DNA of 64,000 nucleotides from Streptomyces lienomycini (GTDB taxonomy: Bacteria > Actinomycetota > Actinomycetes > Streptomycetales > Streptomycetaceae): NCBI RefSeq assembly GCF_027947595.1, contig NZ_CP116257.1:1364001-1428000 (forward strand), given 5' to 3'. This document shows, piece after piece, positions 8,588 to 17,791 of the stretch (position 1 is its first letter; each line of letters begins with the position of its first letter). The position numbers and the translations under genes were made by a program. A model generated the notes under the pieces. That model saw only the letters and a program-made list of their open reading frames with translations, had not been told where the DNA came from and made no database searches.

Positions 8588-8923
8588 TCAGCCGACGGCC
8601 GTGCGCTCCCAGCGGTAGAAGCAGCGCGCCATCGCGTCCTTCGGACCGCGCCAGGTCGCCGGGTCGTACGCCGAGACGTACGGCTCCAGCCGCTCGCTGA
8701 CCTGACGGAACTCCGGGTGCCCGGTCAGCCTGCCGATGGTGGGGGCCGGGTCCTCGTCACTCTCGATGAGGTGCAGGTACACGCCGTCACCGAACTCGAA
8801 GAGGCTGCGCCGGTTGACGCCCACCAGGTGCGGCAGTTCGCCGCCGTCGGACTCCGCGAACACCTTCGCGATGTCCGGTGCCGCACCGGGTGCCATCCGG
8901 GCGACGATCAGTGTGTGGTGCAT
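8588..8923 (-). CDS. whiE-ORFVII: Spore pigment polyketide cyclase (TcmI-type), whiE ORFVII
   Basis: A 111-residue protein of the TcmI/polyketide synthesis cyclase family, a small ferredoxin-like-fold enzyme that closes later rings of an aromatic polyketide. The start MHHTLIVARMAPG, LPHLVGVNRRSLFEF and DGVYLHLIE are typical. It is the last gene of the minus-strand whiE operon, followed at once by a terminator. The gap to ORFVI is about 70 bp and contains short GGTG/CCGG repeats. Confidence 0.9.
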   Translation of the reverse strand: MHHTLIVARMAPGAAPDIAKVFAESDGGELPHLVGVNRRSLFEFGDGVYLHLIESDEDPAPTIGRLTGHPEFRQVSERLEPYVSAYDPATWRGPKDAMARCFYRWERTAVG

Positions 8924-8996
8924 GGGGTGCTGCCTTCCGCGGGTGTCGTCGGTGCCGGTCGGCCGGTGGCGGTCCGCCGGTGTCGGTCCGCCGGTG

Positions 8997-9803
<807 letters not shown>

Positions 9804-11078
9804 TCATCGCTCCGCGGACGGCCCGGCGCCCCTTCGCAGGACGAGCGCCGAGTTGGATCCCATGAGTCCGCGGCCGAGGATCAGGGCCGTGCGCGGTTCG
9901 CCGGGGCGGGCCCGGCCGGTCACCACGTCCAGGTCGTGGCACACGTCGACCACGTGCGGGGTCGGCGGGATCAGCCCGTGCTCCATCGCGAGCACCGCCG
10001 TCGCCACGTCCAGCACCGGAGCCGCGCAGTACGCCCGCCCGGTGCCGGTCTTGGGCGCGGTGACCGGCACCCGCGCCGCGTGCGGACCCAGCGCGTCGGC
10101 CAGCGCCAGGGCCTCCGCCCGGTCGGCCTCCGGGACACCGAGGGCGTCCGCGAAGACGACGTCGACCTCCTCGGGCCGGCAGCCCGCCTCGGCCAGGGCG
10201 CCCCCGATCGCACGGGCCAGCCCCTCCCGGGACAGCTCCCAGCGGCCGGGACCGGTGAAGGTCGCCGCGTGTCCCGCCACCGTCGCCCGCACGTCCGCAC
10301 CGCGCTCCCGGGCCGCCGTCTCCTCCTCCACGAGGAGCACGGCACCGCCCTCGGCCGGCGCGAACCCGCAGGCCGCGTCGGTGAACGGGCGGTAGGCGCG
10401 GTCGGGTTCGGCGGCCCGGCTCAGCTCGGGGTAGCCCAGCTGGCAGACGATGGAGTACGGGGCCAGCGGCGCCTCCGTCGCACCGCAGACCACCGTGTCG
10501 GTGCCGCCCCGCACGGCCAGCGCCGCGTGCGCCAGGGCGTCCAGGCCGCCCGCCTCGTCGGCGGCCACGACCCCGCAGGGGCCCTTGAAGTCGTTGCGGA
10601 TGGACACCTGGCCGGTGCTGGCCGCGTAGAACCAGGCGATCGACTGGTACGGGCCGACATGGCGCGAGCCGTGGCCCCACAGGTTCTGCAGCTCCCGCTG
10701 CCCGAACTCGCCACCGCCCGAACCGGCCGCCGTGACCACGCCCACCGAGTACGGCGAGTCGACGTCGGCCCGGCCGAACCGGGCGTCGGTCAGCGCGTGC
10801 TGGGTGGCGGCCAGCGCGAAGTGCGTGAACCGGTCGGTCTGGACGAGGAAGCGGTCCTCGACCGTCTCGGCCGCGTCGAACCCGCGCACCTCGCCCGCCA
10901 CCCGCAGCGGCAGGTCCTCGCAGCCCTCCCGGGTGACGGGCCCGAGGCTGCTGGCACCGTCGGCGACCGCCTTCCAGTGCGCCTCGACGCCGATGCCGTG
11001 CGGGGACACCACGCCCAGCCCGGTGACGACCGCCCGCCGGTTCCCGCCGCCGGTACCGCTCCGTTGTGGTCCGCTCAT
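9804..11078 (-). CDS. whiE-ORFIV: Chain length factor (KS-beta), whiE ORFIV
   Basis: A 424-residue ketosynthase-like partner that sets polyketide chain length. It aligns throughout with the KS-alpha encoded upstream, but the catalytic cysteine position (KS-alpha [10 protein letters not shown]) reads [10 protein letters not shown] here, so residue 175 is Glu. Most KS-beta proteins have Gln at this site; I recall Glu being reported for spore-pigment KS-beta, but cannot check. Start and upstream stop overlap as ATGA (11075-11078), giving tight 1:1 coupling with KS-alpha. Confidence 0.95.
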   Translation of the reverse strand: MSGPQRSGTGGGNRRAVVTGLGVVSPHGIGVEAHWKAVADGASSLGPVTREGCEDLPLRVAGEVRGFDAAETVEDRFLVQTDRFTHFALAATQHALTDARFGRADVDSPYSVGVVTAAGSGGGEFGQRELQNLWGHGSRHVGPYQSIAWFYAASTGQVSIRNDFKGPCGVVAADEAGGLDALAHAALAVRGGTDTVVCGATEAPLAPYSIVCQLGYPELSRAAEPDRAYRPFTDAACGFAPAEGGAVLLVEEETAARERGADVRATVAGHAATFTGPGRWELSREGLARAIGGALAEAGCRPEEVDVVFADALGVPEADRAEALALADALGPHAARVPVTAPKTGTGRAYCAAPVLDVATAVLAMEHGLIPPTPHVVDVCHDLDVVTGRARPGEPRTALILGRGLMGSNSALVLRRGAGPSAER

Positions 11079-12346
11079 CGCAGCCCTCCTTCACTGCCGC
11101 TCAGTACGACCGCGGACTGGAAGCCGCCGAAGCCGCTGCCCACCGACAGCACGTGCCGCAGGGTCCGCTCCCGTGCCTCGCGCGGCACGTAGTCCAGGTC
11201 GCACTCCGGGTCGGGGGTCGTGTAGTTGGCCGTGGGCGGCACCACCTGGTGGGACATCGCCAGGACGCACGCGGCCAGTTCTATGGAGCCGATCGCACCG
11301 AGCGAGTGGCCCACCATCGACTTGATGCTGCTCATCGGCGTCGCGTAGGCGTGAGCGCCCAGCGAGCGCTTGACGGCCGCGGTCTCGTGCCGGTCGTTCT
11401 GCTGGGTTCCGGAACCGTGCGCGTTGACGTAGTCGATGGCGGAACCGTCGAGTTCCGCCATGTCCAGCGCCGTGTCGATGGCCCGCGCCATCTCCAGGCC
11501 CTCCTTGGTGAGCCCGGTCATGTGGTACGCGTTGCCGAACGTGGCGTACCCGGAGATCTCGCAGTACACGTCCGCGCCCCGGGCCCGCGCGTGCTCCAGG
11601 TCCTCCAGGACGAGCACCGCCGCGCCCTCGCCCATCACGAAGCCGTTGCGGTCGGCGTCGAAGGGCCGGGAGGCGTGCGCCGGGTCGTCGTTGTTCGGCG
11701 ACGTCGCCTTGATGGCGTCGAAGCAGGCCATGGTGATCGGCGATATCGGCGAGTCCGCCGCGCCCGCCAGGCACACGTCGACCCGCCCCTCGGCGACCGC
11801 GTGGTAGGCGTACCCGACCGCGTCCAGACCGGACGTGCACCCGGTGGAGACGGTCTGCACCGGGCCGCGCACCCCGAACTCCTCGGCGACCGCGGAGGAC
11901 AGCGTGGCGGGGGTGAACGCCCGCTCCAGGTGCGGCTCGGCCCGCCGGTCGTCGACGTCCCAGCGCGAGCCGCGCTCGCTGACCAGGACGTAGTCGTGTT
12001 CGAGCCGGGTGGTGCCGCCGACCGCCGTGCCCAGGGTGGCACCGGCCCGCCAGGGGTCCTCACGGCTCATGTCGAGGTTCGCGTCCCGGACCGCCTCCGA
12101 GGCGGCCACCAGCGCGAACTGCACGTACCGGTCGCACCGCTGGGCCGTGGCGAGGCCGAGCCCGTGGTCGGACGGCTCGAAGTCGCACTCGGCGGCGATC
12201 TGCGAGCGCAGCCCGGACGGGTCGAACAGGGAGATGCGGCGCGTCGCCGTACGGCCTTCGGACAGCAGCCCCCAGAACTGGGGCACACCGATCCCGCCCG
12301 GGGCGACGACGCCTATGCCCGTGACGGCGACCCGGCGCCGGGTCAT
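11075..12346 (-). CDS. whiE-ORFIII: Ketosynthase KS-alpha, whiE ORFIII
   Basis: A 423-residue condensing enzyme of the minimal type II PKS. The active-site Cys170 is in [16 protein letters not shown], His310 in [12 protein letters not shown], Lys342 in SSIKSMVGH and His347 in GHSLGAIGS. It forms a heterodimer with the CLF and elongates malonyl units on the ACP. Its ATG overlaps the cupin stop as ATGA at 12343-12346, and its own stop overlaps the CLF start, so three genes are chained by translational coupling. Confidence 0.97.
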   Translation of the reverse strand: MTRRRVAVTGIGVVAPGGIGVPQFWGLLSEGRTATRRISLFDPSGLRSQIAAECDFEPSDHGLGLATAQRCDRYVQFALVAASEAVRDANLDMSREDPWRAGATLGTAVGGTTRLEHDYVLVSERGSRWDVDDRRAEPHLERAFTPATLSSAVAEEFGVRGPVQTVSTGCTSGLDAVGYAYHAVAEGRVDVCLAGAADSPISPITMACFDAIKATSPNNDDPAHASRPFDADRNGFVMGEGAAVLVLEDLEHARARGADVYCEISGYATFGNAYHMTGLTKEGLEMARAIDTALDMAELDGSAIDYVNAHGSGTQQNDRHETAAVKRSLGAHAYATPMSSIKSMVGHSLGAIGSIELAACVLAMSHQVVPPTANYTTPDPECDLDYVPREARERTLRHVLSVGSGFGGFQSAVVLSGSEGGLR

Positions 12347-12819
12347 GACACCACCTCCGCCGCGGGGGCGGGCCGCTCGTGCCCGGCGCCACCCGCGTGC
12401 GCGTGCGCCCCGTCGCAGGGGAGCGCGTTGCCCTCGGCGTCCTCCGTGTCGACGTGGCCCAGCTCCGGCCGCGGGGCCAGCGGCCCCAGGTGGAAGACGA
12501 GCCGCGCCTCGACGTCCCCCGCGTTGCGGAAGCGGTGGCGCATGTCCTGCGGGATCAGCAGCCCCTGCCCGGTGGCGAGCGAGTGCGGCACCCCGTCCAG
12601 GTCCACCTCCAGGGCGCCCTCCGTGACGTACACGAACTCCTCGGAGTACGGGTGGTAGTGCTCGGCGATGCGGTCGCCGGGCTGCACGATGGCCACGCCC
12701 ATGAAGCCGCTGGTCGACCCGGCGGTGGTGGGCGTGAGAAGGGCGCGGAGGTCTCCGCCGCGACGGCGGTTCGGCGCGATGTCGCCGAGGGAGACGATGC
12801 GTACCTGCTGGTCTGTCAT
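12343..12819 (-). CDS. whiE-ORFII: Cupin-domain protein, whiE ORFII
   Basis: A 158-residue cupin. The metal-binding barrel is visible as [26 protein letters not shown] (two His and a Glu) and a second motif with [15 protein letters not shown] 12819 is chosen because the preceding in-frame codons translate a Pro/Ser-rich low-complexity stretch from the purine-rich tract. Cupins in spore-pigment and related aromatic clusters are thought to affect cyclisation or tailoring; the exact step is unsettled. It contains a His-rich C-terminus (HAHAGGAGH). Confidence 0.9.
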   Translation of the reverse strand: MTDQQVRIVSLGDIAPNRRRGGDLRALLTPTTAGSTSGFMGVAIVQPGDRIAEHYHPYSEEFVYVTEGALEVDLDGVPHSLATGQGLLIPQDMRHRFRNAGDVEARLVFHLGPLAPRPELGHVDTEDAEGNALPCDGAHAHAGGAGHERPAPAAEVVS

Positions 12820-12959
12820 GTCGTTCACTCCGGGGTGACGGGAGGGAGGGGAGGGGAGGGGAGGGGGAGGACAGGAGGGGAGGAAGGAAGGGGGAGAGGG
12901 GTCGCGCGGGCCGGCGGGCACGCCGTCGGGCCCGGCCTGCCCCGCGGCCGGAGAGAGGT
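12820..12959. other. Intergenic region with long purine tract
   Basis: Between ORFI and ORFII. Bases about 12840-12900 of the plus strand are almost pure G and A, with many runs of four or five G. The plus strand is the template for the minus-strand operon, so the mRNA would carry a C/U-rich stretch. The tract can form G-quadruplex or triplex structures in principle. Confidence 0.7.
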
Positions 12960-14165
12960 TCAGGAGCCGGCCGAACGCCGGTCGGTGAGCGGCGTCATAC
13001 GGATCCGGGAGAGCAGCCGGGACAGCGTCCGGCTCTCGGCGGGCGGCCCGTCGACCCCGGCCGCCGCGGTGTCCAGCAGCCGTTCGACCCCCGCGGCACC
13101 CTCCGGGCCGTGCAGGCCCAGGACGGCGGCGGGCGCGTCCTCGGGGTCGCCGTCCACGTCGACGAGCCGCACGACGAGGTCGTCGCGGTGGAAGACGGTC
13201 GCGGCGAGGACGGGGCCGTCCGGGTCCTGCGCGGTGGACGCGTCCTGGCGGGCCAGCAGCCGGGCCAGTTCCGGACCGGCACCGGTGCGCACCGGGTAGA
13301 GCAGCGCGAGCCGCTGCCTGCGCGCGCCGGCCCGGTCGCGGGACGTCGCGTGGTGCACGGCCGGCATGGCGGCCCGGGTGAAGAACCGCCGGGCGGACTG
13401 CGGGTCGCCGAGGTCCCGGTCCTGCTCCAGATGCGGATCGAGGGCCTCCTCGACGGCCCGCACCCCCGGCTGCCGGGCCACGTGGCGCAGCGCGGTCTGC
13501 AGGTCGCCCCGCACCTCCACGGCGCGCACGATCCGGTTGCCGTGCATGAACAGCGACGTGCGCAGCAGCCGCGTGGAACCGTCCACGTGGGCGTCGGGCG
13601 ACACGTACTCGGACAGCAGCCGGGCGGCCTCGGCCTCACTGCCGGGCCGTACGGTGAAGGTCAGCGCGTGCCGTACGACGTTGCCCCCGACGCGGGGCGC
13701 GGAGCGCGGCTCACCCGGCGCGGGCCGCCCGCCGTCGGTCTCGCGCAGCACGCTGTAGCGCAGCGAGTGGGTGTCGCGGACGCAGTCCTGGAGCGGCTCG
13801 ACGGTGTCCAGGTGCTCGTCGCTGTTGACCCACGCCAGGAAGGGCGCGGCGCTCTCCCACTCGCTGGTCAGCAGCCACTGGGTCGGATTCTCCAGGGACT
13901 GGCACAGCTGGTCGCTGACGTGTCCCGGCACGGCGGAGACCCGGTCGCGGATGCGCTCGTAGGCGTCCAGGAACTCCTGCTGCATTCCGTCGTGGATGTC
14001 CAGCATCAGGACCACCCGCACGCGGGAACCGTCGAACGCGGATATCGACACGCCGCCGCCCGCTTCCGCCGCCACGGCCGCGGACCCGGCCGTGCCCGAC
14101 GTCGCCGTGGCATCCGTCGCGTCCGTGGTCGGGGCATCCGTCGCTACGACGGGAGAGACCGTCAT
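12960..14165 (-). CDS. whiE-ORFI: whiE ORFI protein (antibiotic monooxygenase-like domain)
   Basis: A 401-residue protein opening the minus-strand whiE operon. Residues ~45-130 ([25 protein letters not shown] ... [11 protein letters not shown]) match the ABM ferredoxin-like fold of cofactor-independent monooxygenases and related proteins. The rest is characteristic of WhiE ORFI, with SYVSPD-like segments and an Arg-rich C-terminus, but has no clear domain. ATG 14165 has AGAGGTGGG upstream; the in-frame GTG 14174 lies inside that ribosome site. The N-terminal ~40 residues are Ala/Thr-rich. Its biochemical role in pigment formation is unknown. Confidence 0.85.
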   Translation of the reverse strand: MTVSPVVATDAPTTDATDATATSGTAGSAAVAAEAGGGVSISAFDGSRVRVVLMLDIHDGMQQEFLDAYERIRDRVSAVPGHVSDQLCQSLENPTQWLLTSEWESAAPFLAWVNSDEHLDTVEPLQDCVRDTHSLRYSVLRETDGGRPAPGEPRSAPRVGGNVVRHALTFTVRPGSEAEAARLLSEYVSPDAHVDGSTRLLRTSLFMHGNRIVRAVEVRGDLQTALRHVARQPGVRAVEEALDPHLEQDRDLGDPQSARRFFTRAAMPAVHHATSRDRAGARRQRLALLYPVRTGAGPELARLLARQDASTAQDPDGPVLAATVFHRDDLVVRLVDVDGDPEDAPAAVLGLHGPEGAAGVERLLDTAAAGVDGPPAESRTLSRLLSRIRMTPLTDRRSAGS

Positions 14166-14479
14166 CCGGCCCACCTCTTCTCCGGGAACTCACCTCGTGG
14201 ACTGGGGGCGATCGTCGCGGCGCGCGCCAGGCGGGCGGGGTACGACGGTCGCGTAAGCACGATCGTGGGCCGTGCCCGCGGGGTCCGCGAACCAGGAGGG
14301 TTAAGCGGGTGAAGCCTGCGCCGCCGCGGGCCTCTCCGGTCCTCACGGGGCATGCATGAAGGCCCCGGCGCACACCTGTCGTGCCCCTTACGTCACGTGC
14401 CCCCTCACGTCACGTGTCCCTCATGTCACGTGTCCCTCATGTCCGTCACCACGTCTGTCGCAACGGAGGACGAGCAACC
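14166..14479. promoter_or_regulatory. Divergent whiE promoter region
   Basis: 314 bp between the starts of ORFI (minus) and ORFVIII (plus). In S. coelicolor the corresponding region holds whiEP1 and the sigma-F-dependent whiEP2; I infer the same here from gene order. It contains the 16-bp repeats described separately. GGAGGA at 14465-14470 is the ribosome site of ORFVIII. No other gene is seen. Confidence 0.7.
14389..14448. repeat. 16-bp tandem repeats upstream of whiE ORFVIII
   Basis: Three units at 14389, 14405 and 14421 and a degenerate fourth at 14437, exactly 16 bp apart. Units 2 and 3 read TCACGTCACGTGTCCC and TCATGTCACGTGTCCC. Each of the first three contains the palindromic core CACGTG. 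They end about 40 bp before the ORFVIII start codon. Confidence 0.85.
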
Positions 14480-16648
14480 ATGAACGAAAGAGCCGACCGG
14501 TCCGGCGGTGCCGCCCCTGGGGGCGACCGGACCCACCGCGTCCCGGTCCTCGTCGTCGGCGGGTCCCTGGTGGGCCTGTCGACCTCGGTGTTCCTGGGAC
14601 GGCTGGGAGTCCGGCACACCCTGGTGGAACGCCACGCCGGCACCTCCATCCACCCCCGCGGGCGCGGCAACAACGTCCGCACGATGGAGATCTTCCGGGT
14701 GGCCGGCACCGAGCCGGACATCCGCCGGGCCGCCGCCACCCTGGCCGACAACCACGGCATCCTGCAGACGCCCACCCTGGTCGGCGACGCGGGGGAGTGG
14801 CTGTTCAAGCAGATCGACCCCGGCAACGGACTGGCCCGCTTCAGCCCCAGCTCCTGGTGCCTGTGCAGCCAGAACGACCTGGAGCCCGAACTCCTCACCC
14901 ACGCCGTGAACCTCGGCGGCGACCTCCGCTTCGGCACCGAACTGCTCTCCTTCGAGGCCGACGCCGACGGCGTCACGGCGGTCGTGAAGAGCCGGGAGAC
15001 CGGCGAACACACCACCATCCGCGCGGACTACCTGGTCGCCGCCGACGGCCCCCGCAGCCCCGTCCGCGAACAGCTCGGCATCGGCCAGAGCGGTCCCGGC
15101 GACCTCTTCCACAACGTCAGCATCACCTTCCGCTCCCGCCGCCTCGCCGACGTGGTGGGCGACCGCCGCTTCATCGTCTGCTACCTGACGGACGAGGACG
15201 CGGACGGCGCCCTCCTGCCCGTCGACAACCACGAGAACTGGGTCTTCCACGCCCCCTGGCACCCCGAACAGGGCGAAACCGTCGAGGACTTCACCGACGA
15301 ACGCTGCGCCGCCCACATCCGCCGCGCCGTCGGCGACCCCGACCTCGACGTCGAGATCACCGGCAAGGCCCCCTGGCACGCCGCCCAGCGCGTCGCCCGC
15401 AGCTACCGCTCCGGCCGCGTCCTGCTCGCCGGCGACTCGGCCCACGAGATGTCCCCCACCGGCGCCTTCGGCTCCAACACCGGCATCCAGGACGCCCACA
15501 ACCTCGCCTGGAAGCTGGCCGCGGTCCTGGAGGGCTGGGCGGGCGAGGCCCTCCTGGACACCTACGACGCCGAACGCCGCCCGGTCGCCGAGGCTACCAG
15601 CGCCCGCGCGGCCCACCGCTCGGTCGAACACAGCCACCCGGGGTTCGCACCGCCGCCGGGCATGGGGGGAGTGGGCCCCGGTGAGGGGCCTGGGGCGGGT
15701 TCCGGTGCGGGCCCCGGTGCGGGTTCCGGTGCGGGTTCCGGCGGGGGTGGGAGGCCCGGGGTGGCCGGTGGCGGGGCCGGTGGGCCCGGTGGGTCCGGCG
15801 GTCAGGGCGAGCCCGGTGGGTCCGGTGGGTCCGGCGGTCAGGGCGAGCCCGGTGGGTCCGGTGGGTCCGGCGGTCAGGGCGAGCCCGGTGGGTCCGGTGG
15901 GTCCGGCGGTCAGGGTGGGCCCGGTGGGTCCGGCGGCCCCGGCCGTCAGGGCAGTCAGGGCAGACTCGGCGGCCCGGGGGGTGCGCCAGGTGGCCCCGGT
16001 GGCCCGGGCGCCCAGAGCGGTCAGGGCGGCCAGGCTGGTACGCCGGGCGGTCCGGGCGGTCCCGGCGGCCCGGGCACTCCGGGTGGAGCTCCGGGCGGTG
16101 CGCCGGGTGGCGTTCCCGGCGGCGGCCGTGGTGCCGCGCCCGGCGCGGGTGGCCCCGCCGGCGGCCCGCAGCGCGGCATCCTCAACGTCGCCCTCGGCTA
16201 CCGCTACCCCCAGGGCGCGGTGGTCGGCGCCGACCCGGCGACCCCGGTGGTCCCGGAGGGCCTCGACCTCACCGGCGCCCCCGGCAGCAGGGCCCCCCAC
16301 CTCTGGGTCCGCCGGGGCGAGGAGCGCCTGTCCACCCTCGACCTCTACGAGGACTCCCTCGTCCTGCTCAGCGACGCGGCCCAGCCCACCGGCTGGCACG
16401 AGGCGGCGACCGGCGTGGCGGCCGCGATGCGGGTCCCGCTGACGTCGTACCGCGTGGGCGGAACCGCCGGGGCCGACCTGATCCCGGACGACGAGGAGAC
16501 CGACTGGGCGCGCGCCCACGGAGTGACCCGCGGCGGCGCCGTCCTGGTCCGCCCCGACGGCTTCGTGGCCTGGCGCTCCCCGGGCCCCGCCCCCGACCCG
16601 GAGGCGATGCTGCGCCAGGTGGTGGGGACGGTACTGGCCCGCACCTGA
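14480..16648 (+). CDS. whiE-ORFVIII: FAD-dependent aromatic polyketide hydroxylase, whiE ORFVIII, with collagen-like insertion
   Basis: A 722-residue flavoprotein monooxygenase expected to hydroxylate the spore pigment, as whiE ORFVIII does in S. coelicolor. FAD motifs: VPVLVVGGSLVGLSTSVFLG with VERH (Rossmann), VAADGPRSPVREQLGI (DG motif) and RVLLAGDSAHEMSP (GD motif). The C-terminal ~150 residues form the thioredoxin-like domain of this family. Between them, residues ~392-563 are a Gly-X-Y tract rich in Gly, Pro, Ser and Gln, including three identical 36-bp DNA units. The frame stays open through the tract, so the protein seems intact. ATG 14480 is preceded by GGAGGA at 9-nt spacing. Confidence 0.92.
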   Translation: MNERADRSGGAAPGGDRTHRVPVLVVGGSLVGLSTSVFLGRLGVRHTLVERHAGTSIHPRGRGNNVRTMEIFRVAGTEPDIRRAAATLADNHGILQTPTLVGDAGEWLFKQIDPGNGLARFSPSSWCLCSQNDLEPELLTHAVNLGGDLRFGTELLSFEADADGVTAVVKSRETGEHTTIRADYLVAADGPRSPVREQLGIGQSGPGDLFHNVSITFRSRRLADVVGDRRFIVCYLTDEDADGALLPVDNHENWVFHAPWHPEQGETVEDFTDERCAAHIRRAVGDPDLDVEITGKAPWHAAQRVARSYRSGRVLLAGDSAHEMSPTGAFGSNTGIQDAHNLAWKLAAVLEGWAGEALLDTYDAERRPVAEATSARAAHRSVEHSHPGFAPPPGMGGVGPGEGPGAGSGAGPGAGSGAGSGGGGRPGVAGGGAGGPGGSGGQGEPGGSGGSGGQGEPGGSGGSGGQGEPGGSGGSGGQGGPGGSGGPGRQGSQGRLGGPGGAPGGPGGPGAQSGQGGQAGTPGGPGGPGGPGTPGGAPGGAPGGVPGGGRGAAPGAGGPAGGPQRGILNVALGYRYPQGAVVGADPATPVVPEGLDLTGAPGSRAPHLWVRRGEERLSTLDLYEDSLVLLSDAAQPTGWHEAATGVAAAMRVPLTSYRVGGTAGADLIPDDEETDWARAHGVTRGGAVLVRPDGFVAWRSPGPAPDPEAMLRQVVGTVLART
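15806..15913. repeat. Three perfect 36-bp tandem repeats in whiE ORFVIII
   Basis: Identical units start at 15806, 15842 and 15878; each encodes GEPGGSGGSGGQ. Partial copies flank them (15791-15805 and from 15914). The whole region 15655-16170 is Gly/Pro-rich triplet DNA with strong G bias on the plus strand. Confidence 0.95.
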
Positions 16649-16664
16649 GACGCCACCCCAAACG

Positions 16665-16723
16665 TGGACCACTCCCCGGTTCCCTGCTAGCGTCCGACCG
16701 GGCAGCCAAGCGGGGAGTGGTCC
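16665..16723 (+). promoter_or_regulatory. Promoter with flanking inverted repeat, upstream of patatin gene
   Basis: TGGACC (16665-16670) and TAGCGT (16688-16693) are 17 bp apart and fit a vegetative-type promoter. A perfect 13-bp inverted repeat, GGACCACTCCCCG (16666-16678) and CGGGGAGTGGTCC (16711-16723), covers the -35 region and the presumed early transcribed region. It may be an operator or a leader hairpin. Confidence 0.5.
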
Positions 16724-16748
16724 CCGTTACGGAAGGGGTGGGTCGGAC

Positions 16749-17588
16749 GTGGCGGACACGGCACTGGTGATGGGCGGGGGCGGCCTGACCGCGTACGGGT
16801 GGCAGGTCGGCGTACTGGCGGGACTGGCCGACGCCGGGGTGGACCTCGTGGACGCCGACGTCCTCGCCGGTACGTCGGCGGGCTCGATGCTGGCGCTGGA
16901 ACTGGCCGGGGGCCGGTCCCCGGCCGACCTGTACAAGGAGCAGGTCGGCCGCGAACGCGCCATGCTGGACGTGGACTTCACCCTCGGCATGACGGTCAGG
17001 TACCTGTGGGCCGCGCTGGGGTCACGCGACCCGGACACGGTGGTCGAGCGCATCGGCCGCCTCGCGCTCTCCGTGCGCGACGTGCCGCAGACGGCGGTCC
17101 TCGACGCCATCCGCCCCCAACTCCCCGCCCGTGAATGGCCCGAGCGGACCGTCCGGATGTTCGCCGTCGACGCGCTCACCGGCGAACCGACCGCCTTCGA
17201 CGCCGACAGCGGGACCGACCCGCTGCACGCCCTGTCGGCCAGCTGCGCGCTGCCGCCCCTCTTCCCGCCGATCACCATCGGCGCGGGCCGCTGGATGGAC
17301 GGCGGCGTGCGCTCCACGACCAACGCCGACCTGGTCGACGACTGCGCGCGGGTCGTCGTACTGGCCCCGGTCCCCAAGGGCGCGGGAGCGAGTCCGAGCG
17401 CACGGACCCAGGCCGAGGCCCTCGCGGCGCGCGGCACCCGGGTCGCCCTGCTGACCCCCGACCGGGCGGCCCGACGCGCCTTCGGCCGCAACGCCCTCGA
17501 CGCCTCCCGCATCCCGGGGGCGGCCCGCGAGGGCAGGCGCCAGGGCGCGACCCACGCGGAACGCATCGGGCAGATCTGGCACGGCTGA
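16749..17588 (+). CDS. Patatin-like phospholipase
   Basis: A 279-residue patatin-family acyl hydrolase. Features: oxyanion loop GGGGLTAYGWQ (family GGGxxG), nucleophile elbow GTSAGS (Ser in GxSxG, about residue 44) and the dyad aspartate in WMDGGVRS. It would cleave ester bonds of lipids in or near the membrane; the true substrate is unknown. GTG 16749 has GGAAGGGG 10 nt upstream. No signal peptide is seen, so it is cytoplasmic. It stands alone and is convergent with the NACHT protein gene. Patatins can be effectors of immune systems, but no sensor gene is coupled to this one. Confidence 0.88.
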   Translation: MADTALVMGGGGLTAYGWQVGVLAGLADAGVDLVDADVLAGTSAGSMLALELAGGRSPADLYKEQVGRERAMLDVDFTLGMTVRYLWAALGSRDPDTVVERIGRLALSVRDVPQTAVLDAIRPQLPAREWPERTVRMFAVDALTGEPTAFDADSGTDPLHALSASCALPPLFPPITIGAGRWMDGGVRSTTNADLVDDCARVVVLAPVPKGAGASPSARTQAEALAARGTRVALLTPDRAARRAFGRNALDASRIPGAAREGRRQGATHAERIGQIWHG

Positions 17589-17649
17589 GGCCCGTCCGGC
17601 CGACAGCCACCAGCGCCTCCCGCACCACGAACTCCGGGACCACCACGGC

Positions 17650-17694
17650 GTGCAGGACGACGGCGTGGACGATGACGGCGTGGACGACGACGGC
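17650..17694. repeat. 15-bp tandem repeat, three units
   Basis: GTGCAGGACGACGGC, GTGGACGATGACGGC and GTGGACGACGACGGC follow each other at 15-bp period, in the short gap between the patatin gene and the end of the NACHT gene. No gene with a credible start covers it. Confidence 0.85.
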
Positions 17695-17791
17695 GTACGA
17701 CCAGGCGGGCAACACCGCCGGTGCCACCGTGTCCGCCGCGCACCGGTGATCCTCCAGGACGGGTCGGCAGTTCAAGATCGCCAGTGCACTC

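Noticed and set aside
15806..15913. CRISPR-like array
   Set aside because: The repeats are contiguous without spacers, in a coding frame. No other regularly spaced repeat array and no cas genes were seen.
15681..16442. Second plus-strand frame through the Gly-rich tract
   Set aside because: Val/Arg/Pro-rich translation of the same repeats in another frame; the hydroxylase frame is continuous and has the domains.
14426..16672. Minus-strand open frame of 748 codons
   Set aside because: Antisense to the whiE hydroxylase; lacks domains and exists because third positions are GC-rich.
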